Assembly (NCBI RefSeq): GCF_004745525.1
Contig: NZ_RKLY01000010.1
Location: 20,559-84,558 of the forward strand
DNA length: 64,000 nt
Direction: 5' to 3'
Source of the DNA: Companilactobacillus suantsaicola
GTDB lineage: Bacteria; Bacillota; Bacilli; Lactobacillales; Lactobacillaceae
The notes under the pieces: model-generated
Seen by the model: the letters and a program-made list of their open reading frames with translations, nothing else
Database searches by the model: none
What the model was told of the DNA's origin: nothing
Shown: positions 29,586 to 38,685 of the stretch, in pieces
How the letters are laid out: each line of letters opens with the position of its first letter
How positions within the stretch are numbered: position 1 is the first letter of the stretch
Program-made: the position numbers and the translations under genes

Positions 29586-30248
29586 TTGAACAATTTGTTT
29601 TTTGATCTTGATGGCACCATAATTAATTCGGAAATTGGTATCATGAAGAGTTTACATTACATGTATGAACATACTTTGGGCTATATTCCACATGATGATG
29701 CAACTTTGCACACATTCATCGGGCCAACTATTGGTGCTTCACTTCAAAAATATGATCACGTCGAAGCTGATGATCCAATCATCAATCAAAGTTTACTGGC
29801 TTTTCGTGAATATTACCAAGATGAAGGCTGGCAAGAGTTCACGGTTTATGATGGCGTCTATGATATGTTAGAATCCTTAAAGAAAGCTGATAAGCAGTTG
29901 TTTATCGCTACTTCAAAGCCAGAGATTTTTGCCAAGAGAATCATTGATAAGTTAGATATGAAACAATATATTCGCCATGTTTTTGGCGCCGCTGAAGATG
30001 AATCGATTCGTTCGTTAAAGGAAGATGTTATTGCCTATGGAATCGAAAAGACTTCTGTGGAACTAGATCCTAAAAATCTTGTTATGGTAGGGGACCGTAA
30101 TAGTGATATCGTAGGGGCACATAAAAACAATTTGAAAGCTATTGGCGTTACTTATGGATTCGGGGATTTTGACGAACTGAAAGAAGCAAATTCAGAATGG
30201 ATCGTCAATTCACCACAAGAAATTGTTAATCTAGCTATGGAGAAGTAA
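29586..30248 (+). CDS. HAD-superfamily phosphatase, PGP-like
   Basis: The protein has 220 residues. Motif I is LFFDLDGTIIN (residues 4-14), motif II TSKPE (about 108-112), motif III a lysine near SLKEDVIAYG, and motif IV VMVGDRNSDIVGAHKN. The C1 cap is alpha-helical. It resembles phosphoglycolate phosphatase/5'-nucleotidase-like HADs rather than beta-phosphoglucomutase. Start is TTG 29586 behind AAAGGATG. The membrane protein gene begins two bases after its stop, so the two are co-expressed. Confidence 0.8.
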   Translation: MNNLFFDLDGTIINSEIGIMKSLHYMYEHTLGYIPHDDATLHTFIGPTIGASLQKYDHVEADDPIINQSLLAFREYYQDEGWQEFTVYDGVYDMLESLKKADKQLFIATSKPEIFAKRIIDKLDMKQYIRHVFGAAEDESIRSLKEDVIAYGIEKTSVELDPKNLVMVGDRNSDIVGAHKNNLKAIGVTYGFGDFDELKEANSEWIVNSPQEIVNLAMEK

Positions 30249-30250
30249 TT

Positions 30251-31066
30251 ATGAGCAAGTCATTGTCATACAATCGACACGGTTTCACCCTGATTCTATT
30301 GTCCATCTGTTTGATGGTCATAGTCTTTTTGGGGATTACTATGTCTACTGTGCTGAGTAGTAGTTATGTAAAAAAAGTGGTTAGTAGCGATACTAATGTG
30401 ACTTTGATCAAAAATTATACGAATCAACGCTTGGGTAGACTAGTCAATAGTTATTCGATTTCGACTAATTTGTCAGCCGTTAATTTGACTGACTCTGATG
30501 TCAGAAAAATTATTAACACCTCAGTGGATGAAGTGTACGATGATGACTCGCAACTAACGATTGGGACAACGATTTTAGCAACCATCGGTAGTAAATTAAA
30601 AGCCGAAGCTAGAAATTACAATCTCAATATCGGTACCGAAATTGATACCGTAATTCAAAATAGTGAACCCTTGATGAACCAAATTGTCGATAATGACTTG
30701 GGGCCAATTGAGCGTGGACTCGTCAAAATGCAGACGATTAAACGTCAAATTAAAGTGGTGATTGCTTCAAGTGCTATCATCTTTTTGTTGCTGGCGATTC
30801 GTTTACGTTCAAAAGTCAGCTCCAATATGTTATTTTTCCATCACTTAGGAACCGTCGGTATTTGTACATCAATTTTGTTAGCGATAGTTTTGGGATGTGG
30901 CTATTACCCATTGCAGGATTTGATTGTCACTAATATTGACTACAACGTTAGAGACGTATTGTATAACGTTTTGAATGGCATCTTTTTAAGCTATATTTCG
31001 ATTATTTTCATGGTCTTTATTTTGAGTCTGATCGATTGGGGTAGCACCTTAAAATATAAATATTAA
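30251..31066 (+). CDS. Membrane protein with large extracytoplasmic loop, unknown
   Basis: The protein has 271 residues and is not recognised. One N-terminal helix (FTLILLSICLMVIVFLGITM) is followed by an outside-facing region of about 140 residues (VVSSDTNVTLIKNYTNQRLGRLVNSYS and on), then three more helices (about 173-195, 205-225, 245-263). The layout resembles small extracellular sensor-like or scaffold membrane proteins, without an identified domain. It starts 2 bp after the HAD stop, with GGAG in the HAD 3' end. Confidence 0.6.
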   Translation: MSKSLSYNRHGFTLILLSICLMVIVFLGITMSTVLSSSYVKKVVSSDTNVTLIKNYTNQRLGRLVNSYSISTNLSAVNLTDSDVRKIINTSVDEVYDDDSQLTIGTTILATIGSKLKAEARNYNLNIGTEIDTVIQNSEPLMNQIVDNDLGPIERGLVKMQTIKRQIKVVIASSAIIFLLLAIRLRSKVSSNMLFFHHLGTVGICTSILLAIVLGCGYYPLQDLIVTNIDYNVRDVLYNVLNGIFLSYISIIFMVFILSLIDWGSTLKYKY

Positions 31067-31121
31067 ACTAGTTGTTTGACTGATTATCAATAAAGTCGTA
31101 TTAATAAAGTAATAATAAATG

Positions 31122-31164
31122 AGGGAACTTGGGGACTAATTTGTCTTCGAGTTCCTTTTTTTTG
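31122..31164 (+). terminator. Terminator
   Basis: GGAACT-GAC pairs with GTC-AGTTCC, followed by TTTTTTTT. Confidence 0.85.
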
Positions 31165-31189
31165 AACGCGGACTTTGTTGGAGAAAAAA

Positions 31190-32857
31190 ATGGCTGAAAT
31201 TTTAAAAAAACATCGTTTAACTTTTACTTTATTATTGTTTCTCGTAATGAGTATCGTCTCACTCTACATAACTGATATTAACAACGGTCATATTTGGTCA
31301 TACTTGGATATTGAGACCGATGGCCTTTTCCATATTTTAAGAATCCAAGGACTGTATGAAGCACTCAAACATGGCACAATATTTCCGGCAGTCAATATGT
31401 CGTTTATGAATGGATTGGGATATATCGTCAATCTCTTTTATTCTGATTTGTGGCTGTATCCGGCAGCAATTTTGCGCTTCTTTTTTAAAACAGCTCCGGC
31501 CTTTGTAATATATTACGTCTTCTTAAATTTTTGTACTTTCGTCAGTTCGTTTTTTACATATAAATATGCCAGTAAAGATTACGCCAAAAGTCTGTTGTTT
31601 TCCTTTGTCTATACCCTAAGTACCTATCGAATCTTTGATATGGTCAGAAGATTTGATTTGGGCGAAGTTTTAACCTTGACCTTTTTACCAATCGTCGTTT
31701 TAGGCGTCTATGAAGTTTTCTATGCCGACGAGAGTAAGTGGTTACTACTCACAATTGGAATGGTAATGGTGATCTATTCACACTCACTGTCACCAATTCT
31801 GATTGGCATCTTTATCGTTTTGGTAATGCTGTTTCGATTAAAAACTTTGATTCAACAACCAAAAAGAATTATCAAATTAGTTTATTCAGGTTTGATGGCT
31901 TTGTTATTGAGCGCCGCCTATTTTCTACCGATGTTCGAACAGCTGCACCACACCCAGTTCAAATTGACCCAACCGACAGTCGATGTCGCCAATCGTAGCC
32001 TACCAGTTTTACAAGTGTTCAAATTTAGTTGGCATAATTATTTGCACCAACAAAACATTGGGTTAATTTTGATCTTGGTAGCGATTTTAATCCCCATCAC
32101 GCTAGTTAAAGTGAAAAGCGCTGCTATTAGAGACTTCGCAATTATCGGCGAGATCCTGTTACTAATGACGACTAAGTTATTTCCATGGAGTTTTTTTGAA
32201 AAGACTCCGCTAAAAATCATTCAATTTCCTTGGCGCTTGGATATGTTGATCACGATTCTGTTCGCAATTTATTTAGTCAGTGCACCACTAAATTTCCTGA
32301 AACAAGATTGGCAAAAAATCATTTTAGGCGTCGTAGTCGTCTTATTGATGTTTAATAGCCAATTAGCTTTGATTAGAAACTTTCCTAATCAGTATGACAG
32401 CTATGCTTCTTTTGATCACTTGGATTCTTACAGCATTGGTAGTGGCGAGGAGTATTTGCCTAAGGATGCGAATTTGCAACAATTACGTCGAACCAGTCGT
32501 AAACCGATTTTAGTAGGAGTAGGTACGGTCAACCATTTCAAAAAACAAGGAACAAAGTTAACGTTTGACTTTCAAGGGACGAAAAACACCAAGATAATTT
32601 TGCCAATTATTGGTTATTACGGTTATTCGACTAAAGATTCACTTGGCAAAGTGTCAACTCTGACAATGAGAAAAAATGGTCTAGCACAGATTCGAGTCAG
32701 TGGTCACGGTAAGGCAATCGTTGATTACTACCCAACTATCGTCCAACAGGCTAGTCGCGTGATTTCTATTTTTAGTTTATTTGGATTATGCTTTGACCTA
32801 AGTTATAAAAAAATAATGAAAAAGCGGGTATTTTTTTCAGGAAAAAAGATATTATAA
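31190..32857 (+). CDS. Polytopic membrane protein, PTPS-related domain (1)
   Basis: The protein has 555 residues. About 11-12 helices cover residues 10-395, and an extracytoplasmic beta-rich domain occupies 400-530, closed by a final helix. The loop after helix 1 holds the acidic sequence DIETDGLFHILRIQGLYEAL, where GT-C-fold glycosyltransferases carry catalytic acidic residues. This matches proteins annotated as 6-pyruvoyl-tetrahydropterin synthase-related membrane proteins, thought to be GT-C or YfhO-like. Function is not established. ATG 31190 follows GGAG. The next gene is a paralog. Confidence 0.65.
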   Translation: MAEILKKHRLTFTLLLFLVMSIVSLYITDINNGHIWSYLDIETDGLFHILRIQGLYEALKHGTIFPAVNMSFMNGLGYIVNLFYSDLWLYPAAILRFFFKTAPAFVIYYVFLNFCTFVSSFFTYKYASKDYAKSLLFSFVYTLSTYRIFDMVRRFDLGEVLTLTFLPIVVLGVYEVFYADESKWLLLTIGMVMVIYSHSLSPILIGIFIVLVMLFRLKTLIQQPKRIIKLVYSGLMALLLSAAYFLPMFEQLHHTQFKLTQPTVDVANRSLPVLQVFKFSWHNYLHQQNIGLILILVAILIPITLVKVKSAAIRDFAIIGEILLLMTTKLFPWSFFEKTPLKIIQFPWRLDMLITILFAIYLVSAPLNFLKQDWQKIILGVVVVLLMFNSQLALIRNFPNQYDSYASFDHLDSYSIGSGEEYLPKDANLQQLRRTSRKPILVGVGTVNHFKKQGTKLTFDFQGTKNTKIILPIIGYYGYSTKDSLGKVSTLTMRKNGLAQIRVSGHGKAIVDYYPTIVQQASRVISIFSLFGLCFDLSYKKIMKKRVFFSGKKIL

Positions 32858-32893
32858 TGATACGTGTCAATTTTTTTTAGAAAGGTCATATTT

Positions 32894-34600
32894 ATGCAAC
32901 TAACATTTTTGAAGAAAAAGAACGTTAAACGAATTCTTGTGACTATCTTGACGATACTGCTTTTCTTGGCAGTCAGTGTTCTGGTATTGTACCAAGCACA
33001 AATTTTTCAAGGTAAGATCTGGTCATTCTTAGGGACGAGTGATGATCGTTTTCACAATATGCGTGTGGAGGGGTTATATCGTTCAGTTCTAAGGCATCAA
33101 TATTTTCCTTTCGTGAATATGTCATTTATGGATGGCTTTGGATATATTGTTGACATCTTTTACTCTGACTTTATTTTGTATCCAGCAGTTTTCCTACGTT
33201 TATTGGGTTATTCAAGTGCCCAAGCGATGGTAGGTTTGAACATTTTCTTAACCTTTTTGACGATGGGAGTGTCGTTTCTCTGCTTTTACAAGGTTAAAAA
33301 GGAATACTGGAGCAGTCTAGTTTTTAGTTTTGTCTACACGTTATCGACGTATCGAATGCATGATATTTTATATCGTCATGATTTAGGCGAAGTTGGCACA
33401 TTTGTCTTCTTACCAATCGCTCTTTTAGGAATTTATGAAATTTTTTACGGTAAACATCAAAATTGGCTCTATCTAACTTTTGGAATGACGGCAATCATTT
33501 ATTCGCACGCTATTTCGCCTTTACTGGTAGCAATTCTAATCGTTATAGTAGCGTTATGCCAAATTAGTGAATTGAAGAAAAATCCTAAGAGATTAGTTTC
33601 TCTGGGCTGGTCAGTTTTGTGTTCAATGTTATTAACGGCAGCGTATTTTTTACCAATGTTGGAACAGTTGAAACATACTAAATTTGTCTTGTCACAGTCC
33701 AAACCTAATTTGGTTGCGGCAGCTAATGATTTTTCAGATATGGCACATGCCAGTTTGAACAATGTCTTTGATCAAGCTAATCCAGGCTTAGTCTTGTTAT
33801 TTGCGACTATTGTGATTTTTATCTCGGTCTCCAAGATCAAGAATCGAGCCGTTTTACATTTCTCTTTGATCGGGGCCATAATGTTGCTCTGTAGTACAAG
33901 GTTGTTCCCATGGGAGCTCTTTAATAAGACGCCACTAAGAATGATTCAATTTCCTTGGCGTTTCTACATGATTGCTTCAATTTTGTTGGCAGTCTTTATC
34001 GCTGATGATCCATTGAATATTTTCCAGAAGAGAACAATGAAAATCTTATTGATGGTTTTTGTGACTTTAACAACCGTTTCTTCAGCGTATCGTTTAGTTT
34101 CCGCTTCACCACTGCAAAAAAATACCTATCAGACATACAGCAAGCAATTGCCATATAGTATTGGGGCAGGGCAAGAATATTTACCAGTCGGAACTAACGT
34201 TAGTGAATTGCAACGGAGTTCTCATAAGGCGAAGGTCGTTGATGGGAAAGCTCGAATTTCTGATTTCAAGCAATACGGCACCGGACTTAGTTTTAATTTT
34301 AAACACGCTAAAGATGCCAAAATAGATTTGCCGATCATTGGTTATTATGGTTTCCAAAGTACTCAATCAAAAGGTAAAGTTTCAACCTTGAAGATGGATA
34401 AGGAAAACAATAATCTAGCCCAAGTGACTGTGAATGGGAAAGGTAAGGTAGTGGTAGATTACTTTGAAACCACGACTCAGAAGTTGTCGCGCCGGATCTC
34501 ATTTTTGTCATTAATAATTATCTTGGCAGTTCTGTTCATCAACAAATTGAATTTGATAGATCTCAGTAAAATCGAAGGTTTTAAAAAAGAGAGTAAGTAG
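32894..34600 (+). CDS. Polytopic membrane protein, PTPS-related domain (2)
   Basis: The protein has 568 residues with the same plan as the preceding gene. Shared blocks are HNMRVEGLYRS, FPFVNMSFMDGFGYIVDIFYSD, SFVYTLSTYRMHDILYRHDLGEV, YSHAISPLL, AAYFLPMLEQLKHTKF and KTPLRMIQFPWRFYM. The C-terminal outside domain has SIGAGQEYLPVGTNVSELQRSS, also conserved in copy 1. It is likely part of cell-envelope polysaccharide work, by analogy to GT-C enzymes only. ATG 32894 follows AGAAAGG; the GTG at 32864 is upstream of that site. The gap between the two is 36 bp. Confidence 0.65.
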   Translation: MQLTFLKKKNVKRILVTILTILLFLAVSVLVLYQAQIFQGKIWSFLGTSDDRFHNMRVEGLYRSVLRHQYFPFVNMSFMDGFGYIVDIFYSDFILYPAVFLRLLGYSSAQAMVGLNIFLTFLTMGVSFLCFYKVKKEYWSSLVFSFVYTLSTYRMHDILYRHDLGEVGTFVFLPIALLGIYEIFYGKHQNWLYLTFGMTAIIYSHAISPLLVAILIVIVALCQISELKKNPKRLVSLGWSVLCSMLLTAAYFLPMLEQLKHTKFVLSQSKPNLVAAANDFSDMAHASLNNVFDQANPGLVLLFATIVIFISVSKIKNRAVLHFSLIGAIMLLCSTRLFPWELFNKTPLRMIQFPWRFYMIASILLAVFIADDPLNIFQKRTMKILLMVFVTLTTVSSAYRLVSASPLQKNTYQTYSKQLPYSIGAGQEYLPVGTNVSELQRSSHKAKVVDGKARISDFKQYGTGLSFNFKHAKDAKIDLPIIGYYGFQSTQSKGKVSTLKMDKENNNLAQVTVNGKGKVVVDYFETTTQKLSRRISFLSLIIILAVLFINKLNLIDLSKIEGFKKESK

Positions 34601-34626
34601 TCTGAAAAAATTTAACTAAAAAAGAA

Positions 34627-34665
34627 TAGCCCCGTGGTAATCGAAGTTCAATTACCACGGGGCTA
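34627..34665. terminator. GC-rich terminator
   Basis: GCCCCGTGGTAAT pairs with ATTACCACGGGGC around AATCGAAGTTCA-type loop bases. It follows the paralog pair and precedes the family 2 cluster. Confidence 0.85.
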
Positions 34666-34678
34666 TTTGCCTTAATAC

Positions 34679-34713
34679 TCGGGAGTTGCTCATGTCCTGT
34701 CCCGTTCTTTAGT
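34679..34713 (-). repeat. Degenerate family 2 repeat, copy e
   Basis: On the minus strand it reads AAAGAACGGGACAGGACATG then AGCAACTCCCGAG. The two parts resemble the opening arm (AAGAGCGTGGAACAGG) and the inner stem of family 2, with the middle missing. It is the third member of a head-to-tail row c-b-e. Confidence 0.45.
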
Positions 34714-34719
34714 TGAAAC

Positions 34720-34838
34720 GAGTTACACAAGAGCAACTCCCTCCGAGATAACAAAATTTCAGGAATCACTCGCAAAGTGCGACGAGTAATTCCTGAAATT
34801 ACGTTATCCTCCTGGAGCTGACCGCTCTTGTTCCACTC
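34720..34838 (-). repeat. Family 2 structured repeat, copy b
   Basis: On the minus strand: GAGT, GGA, ACAAGAGC pairing with GCTCTTGT, GTA, ACTC. Inside are the long hairpin GTTATC/GATAAC and AATTTCAGGAAT/ATTCCTGAAATT, and the tip ACTCG/CGAGT. It abuts copy c through the shared join GTTTCAATAAGAGAGTGG. Confidence 0.88.
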
Positions 34839-34850
34839 TCTTATTGAAAC

Positions 34851-34966
34851 GAGTTACACAAGCCAGACTCAGCCATATAGCTACATTCCCCAAATCACAC
34901 ACAAGACCGGTGTGCAATTCGTGGAATTAGGCTATCTGTCTGAGTCTAATCGGGCTTGTTCCACTC
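34851..34966 (-). repeat. Family 2 structured repeat, copy c
   Basis: On the minus strand: GAGT, GGA, ACAAGCC pairing with GGCTTGT, GTA, ACTC. Inside are AGACTCAG/CTGAGTCT, ATAGC/GCTAT, ATTCC/GGAAT and CACAC/GTGTG. It begins exactly 2 nt after the TAA stop of the CNNM/CBS gene. Confidence 0.88.
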
Positions 34967-34968
34967 TC

Positions 34969-36357
34969 TTATTCTTTCAGGTCATCAACATCAGTTAATG
35001 AAGCGAGATTATCTTGTTTTGTGACAGCTTCTTTATCAATTTTTACTTTGAACCAGTTAACGAAACCGTGATCGAATTCGGCAACTTTGAACTTGAAATT
35101 ACCAAGTTTGAATTCAAAGTTTTTTTGAATATTAGGATACTTTTCAATAATGTAACCACCAACGGTGATGATATCAGAATCTTGAAATTCTGGGATGTCG
35201 GTTCTGAAGTAACGTTCGAAATCATAAAGCGTAGTCTTACCAGAAACGTTATAAGAACCATCATCATTTTTAACGATATATTCATCAGAAACATCATCAA
35301 TTTCATCTTTAACGGTTCCAAAGAGCTCTTCGTAAATATCTTTATCGGTAACGATACCACTAGTCCCACCGTATTCATCAACAACAATAACGATAGGAGT
35401 TTGTTTCTTGATCATCTTAGATAAGATATCTTGAATTGGCATAGTTTCTGGTACGGTATTGACTGATCTCAAAATACGACTGATACCAACATCACCGTCA
35501 ACTTGGTTTTGACGGACAATATCGTAAGCATAGACATATCCGAGAACCTTATCTTTATCATTATCAGCTACAACTGGGAATCTGGAAAATCCTTGTTGAA
35601 GGTAATCTTTGATAACGTCTTTAACCTTATCGGTAATATCGACAACGTAAAGGCTAGTCCGATCGACCATGATATCTTTAGCGACCTTATCATTTAATTC
35701 GAAGGCACGCTGCATAAAGATAACATCATCTGGTTCCATGTCGCCACCCTTGATTGAAGACTTAGATAGTCTTAAAATTTCGGATTGCGAGAAGACTTCG
35801 TTTTCTGAATCAGCAGGTTTCATTCCCATTAAACGGACGATTCCTGAAGCCGAAACGTTTAGTAACCAAACGAATGGATAAACTGCTAAGTGGAAAAATC
35901 TCAATGGTGTAACGACTAACATGAGCATTGTCATTGGCATATCAATTGAAATGTTCTTTGGCACGATTTCTGTCAAAACAACTTCCAAATAAGTAAGTAA
36001 GAGCACACCAACAATCGAGCTGAGTGCATGTAAACCGCTACTGCCACCAGCAGAGATATGAGCTACGCCGAACACTTCTACTAAAAGATATTCAATTGTG
36101 CTTTCACCAATCCAACCTAAGATGATACCAGCGATACTAGTACCAACTTGAGTGGTTGATAAGTACTCGTTGAGGTTGTTGACCATCATTAGAGCACGTT
36201 TGAGTTTTTTTACATTACCATCGCCCTTAGCAATTGCATCTTCCAGTTGACTTGACCTAGTTTGAACTAAAGCAAACTCGGCAGCAACAAAGAAGAAGGC
36301 AAAAATAAAGGTTAAGAGAATGATAATAAAATTAGTTGTAATTGTAGAACTTGACAA
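34969..36357 (-). CDS. CNNM/CBS-domain membrane protein, CorC/HlyC type
   Basis: The protein has 462 residues. It has a CNNM (DUF21) domain with about four helices (about 5-185; FAFFFVAAEFALVQTRSSQLEDA, VVLTEIVPKNISIDMP), a CBS pair (about 200-330; DIMVDRTSLYVVD, GFSRFPVVADNDKDKVLGYVY, PIVIVVDEYGGTSGIVTDKDIYEELFG) and a C-terminal CorC_HlyC domain (about 345-430). The family exports or controls magnesium and related cations. TTG 36357 is chosen: it lies 9 nt after AGAAGGGGA, while ATG 36402 precedes that site. Confidence 0.88.
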   Translation of the reverse strand: MSSSTITTNFIIILLTFIFAFFFVAAEFALVQTRSSQLEDAIAKGDGNVKKLKRALMMVNNLNEYLSTTQVGTSIAGIILGWIGESTIEYLLVEVFGVAHISAGGSSGLHALSSIVGVLLLTYLEVVLTEIVPKNISIDMPMTMLMLVVTPLRFFHLAVYPFVWLLNVSASGIVRLMGMKPADSENEVFSQSEILRLSKSSIKGGDMEPDDVIFMQRAFELNDKVAKDIMVDRTSLYVVDITDKVKDVIKDYLQQGFSRFPVVADNDKDKVLGYVYAYDIVRQNQVDGDVGISRILRSVNTVPETMPIQDILSKMIKKQTPIVIVVDEYGGTSGIVTDKDIYEELFGTVKDEIDDVSDEYIVKNDDGSYNVSGKTTLYDFERYFRTDIPEFQDSDIITVGGYIIEKYPNIQKNFEFKLGNFKFKVAEFDHGFVNWFKVKIDKEAVTKQDNLASLTDVDDLKE

Positions 36358-36583
36358 TATATGATTTCCCCTTCTGTTCTTGTAAAGTGAATTATACACC
36401 AAAGAAAAACCGACTGTGTCGGCTAAGAGTAAATATTTTATTAATACACCTTTAGTATATCCATTTTCATGGTTAAAATATAGCGAGGATGATTTTTAAT
36501 TTGAACTACAGTGATTTTGTGGTTGAAAGTCGAAAATATTATTTTTATAATGGAGAGAATGAAACAACCTTGGGGGAATCCTT

Positions 36584-37144
36584 TTGACTAAAGTAAAAAG
36601 CAATAACTTATTAACTCCTGCACAAGCTGCCAAGAATTTAGGAATCAGTGTAGCCACATTGCGTAAATACTCATTGATCGTAGAAAAGACTACGGCCAAC
36701 AATCAATATTTTGAACGTAACAGTCAAAATAATCGTTTGTATACGCAAAAAAATATCGAAAATTTTAAGGAAATGGTGAAATTAAGCCATGGTCCTAAAA
36801 TGACTCTGGAAACTTCTGCAATGCAGATTTTCCCAGCTGCTGATGCCAAAATTGAAGAATCTAACGGGGACAACAAAAAAGTCGAAGAATTACAAGTGAC
36901 TGTTGCTAAATTAGAATCTGAAAATAAGAAACGTGAATTGACGATCAAAGAGTTACAAGAAGAACTCAATGATGCTCAAAAAGCCAAAGAACAATTACAA
37001 GTTGAACTTGATACTTTGAAACAACAAGCTCAAGAAAAAGTTCAAAGTGCTGATTCACATGAAGATGAAACTATTAAAGAACGTGTAAATGAAAAGGTAA
37101 GTGACGACAAAAAAGGTCACTGGTGGAACAAGTTTATGAACTAA
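36584..37144 (+). CDS. MerR-like HTH protein with C-terminal coiled coil
   Basis: The protein has 186 residues and a TTG start behind TTGGGGGA. Residues about 8-70 are a MerR-type HTH (LLTPAQAAKNLGISVATLRKYSLIVEK, NRLYTQKNIENFKEM). Residues about 100-165 form a long coiled coil (VEELQVTVAKLESENKKRELTIKELQEELNDAQKAKEQLQ), and the tail KGHWWNKFMN is basic/aromatic. HTH plus coiled coil resembles RacA-type or phage-like DNA-anchoring proteins rather than an effector-binding MerR regulator. The final WWNKFMN could touch membrane. Confidence 0.7.
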   Translation: MTKVKSNNLLTPAQAAKNLGISVATLRKYSLIVEKTTANNQYFERNSQNNRLYTQKNIENFKEMVKLSHGPKMTLETSAMQIFPAADAKIEESNGDNKKVEELQVTVAKLESENKKRELTIKELQEELNDAQKAKEQLQVELDTLKQQAQEKVQSADSHEDETIKERVNEKVSDDKKGHWWNKFMN

Positions 37145-37185
37145 CCAGCCAATTAAGTCTATGATATCAACCTTTGTCGCAATCG

Positions 37186-37222
37186 GGTCGTACCAAAATG
37201 TTGTTTTTGGTGCGGCTTTTTT
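37186..37222 (+). terminator. Terminator
   Basis: GTCG-ACCAAAA pairs with TTTTGGT-CGGC, followed by TTTTTT, between the HTH protein gene and gnd. Confidence 0.85.
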
Positions 37223-37265
37223 ATGTATAATTAATCCTTGTGATAACAACTTAGGAGGATTAATT

Positions 37266-38165
37266 TTGAAATTAGCAATGATTGGGTTAGGCAAGATGGG
37301 AATCAATTTAACAGAAAATTTGATTCGCAATGGAAATGAAGTAGTGGCATTCGATTTGAACGACGCTGCCAGAAACGATGCTTCAACACTAGGCGCACAC
37401 GTTGAAAAGACTTTGGAAGACGCGGTTAAAGAATTAAGTGCTCCTCGTATTGTGTGGGTAATGTTACCTGCAGGTAATCCAACAAACGAAACAATTGATA
37501 AACTTAGTGAGATCCTTGATCAGGATGATATTGTGATTGATGGGGGAAATTCATTCTTCGAAGACTCATTAAGACACAACAAAATTTTGACTGATAAGCA
37601 AATTAAATTCTTTGATGTCGGAACTTCTGGTGGTATGAGTGGTGCTAATCGTGATGGTAACTTCATGATTGGTGGCGACGATCCAGAAACTTTCGCTTAT
37701 ATTGAACCAATTTTTAAAGGAATCGCTCAAACAGACGGTTACCTTTACACAGGAAAAGCCGGTAGCGGTCACTACTTGAAGATGGTTCACAACGGAATCG
37801 AATACGGAATGATGCAAGCTATCGCTGAAGGATTCGATGTTTTGACACATAGCCAATTTGATTACAATAACGAAGCAGTTGCCAAAGTTTGGGAACACGG
37901 TTCAGTTATTCGTGGTTGGTTGATGGAATTAACACAATCAGCATTTTCAAAAGATCCTAATTTAGACGAAATCAAAGGCGTTATGCATTCATCAGGTGAA
38001 GGTAAGTGGACACTCGATGAAGCCTTGAAATTACAAGTTCCAACTCCAGTTATTGCTGCTTCATTAATGATGCGTTATCGTTCACTAGAAGATGATACCT
38101 TTACTGGAAAAGTTGTCGCTGCCCTAAGAAACGAGTTCGGCGGCCATGATGTTGACAAGAAATAA
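37266..38165 (+). CDS. gnd: 6-phosphogluconate dehydrogenase, decarboxylating, short type
   Basis: The protein has 299 residues, the length of the short GndA/YqeC class rather than the 470-residue Gnd. Motifs: AMIGLGKMGINL (NAD(P) binding, residues 4-15), WVMLPAG, VIDGGNSFFEDS, GTSGGMSGANRDGNFMIGG (substrate) and GSGHYLKMVHNGIEYGMMQ with the catalytic Lys-x-x-x-Asn. It makes ribulose 5-phosphate, CO2 and NAD(P)H in the oxidative pentose-phosphate route. TTG 37266 follows AGGAGG by 8 nt; the longer frame starts inside the preceding terminator. Confidence 0.88.
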   Translation: MKLAMIGLGKMGINLTENLIRNGNEVVAFDLNDAARNDASTLGAHVEKTLEDAVKELSAPRIVWVMLPAGNPTNETIDKLSEILDQDDIVIDGGNSFFEDSLRHNKILTDKQIKFFDVGTSGGMSGANRDGNFMIGGDDPETFAYIEPIFKGIAQTDGYLYTGKAGSGHYLKMVHNGIEYGMMQAIAEGFDVLTHSQFDYNNEAVAKVWEHGSVIRGWLMELTQSAFSKDPNLDEIKGVMHSSGEGKWTLDEALKLQVPTPVIAASLMMRYRSLEDDTFTGKVVAALRNEFGGHDVDKK

Positions 38166-38201
38166 CCTGTTTCATAAATTAAAGTAAAAATTAACAGATA
38201 C

Positions 38202-38261
38202 AAAAAAGAGGATATTACCATATTGCAGGACTCTGCAATATTAGTAATATCCTCTTTTTTT
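38202..38261 (+). terminator. Long terminator hairpin, same stem as at 12.4 kb
   Basis: AAAAAAGAGGATATTAC pairs with GTAATATCCTCTTTTTT. The inner hairpin is ATATTGCAG/CTGCAATAT, better paired than in the 12.4 kb copy. Confidence 0.88.
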
Positions 38262-38421
38262 CCTCTGTTTTTTTGCCGAATTAACCCAACCAAAAAGAAT
38301 GGCACTTACTTTGGTTATAAAAGATACAGAAAGGTTTTATTAACGGTATTTCCATTAGAAATGACCTCTTGTTTTTCTCTTTTTTAATGATAAATGAATA
38401 AAAAAATAAACCTATGATCTA

Positions 38422-38578
38422 GTCCGGAGCACAATCCCTGTGATGACTCAGCCGCCAAATTCTTGTTAGTGCTTTAGCACTTACAAGAAGACCTAGTTTT
38501 GAGATTTTGCGTACTTTGCAAAAGCTCAAAATAGCGTCGGCCGCGTTCCAGCTCATCACAGGGATTGTGCGGAGGACG
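38422..38578 (+). repeat. Family 1 structured repeat, copy D
   Basis: GTCC, GGA, the 18-bp perfect stem GCACAATCCCTGTGATGA/TCATCACAGGGATTGTGC, GGA, GGAC. It differs from copy A by a G-C to T-A swap in the stem and by GTCT/AGAC to GTCC/GGAC, both compensatory. Together with the terminator it fills the gap 38166-38685. Confidence 0.92.
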
Positions 38579-38685
38579 GCAATTTACACTAACTCACTAA
38601 CCAAACTAGAACGATATCCCTTACTTTGCTTACCACAATCTTTGAATTATAATAAAACTATATTAATTTCACGAGGAGTTCATTA

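Noticed and set aside
29586..30248. HAD gene as the missing beta-phosphoglucomutase
   Set aside because: The cap region and motifs resemble phosphoglycolate phosphatase-like HADs, and the gene pairs with a membrane protein far from the trehalose operon.
38583..38685. Fluoride riboswitch before crcB
   Set aside because: The conserved crcB-motif pseudoknot elements are not found in the 100 nt before the start codon.
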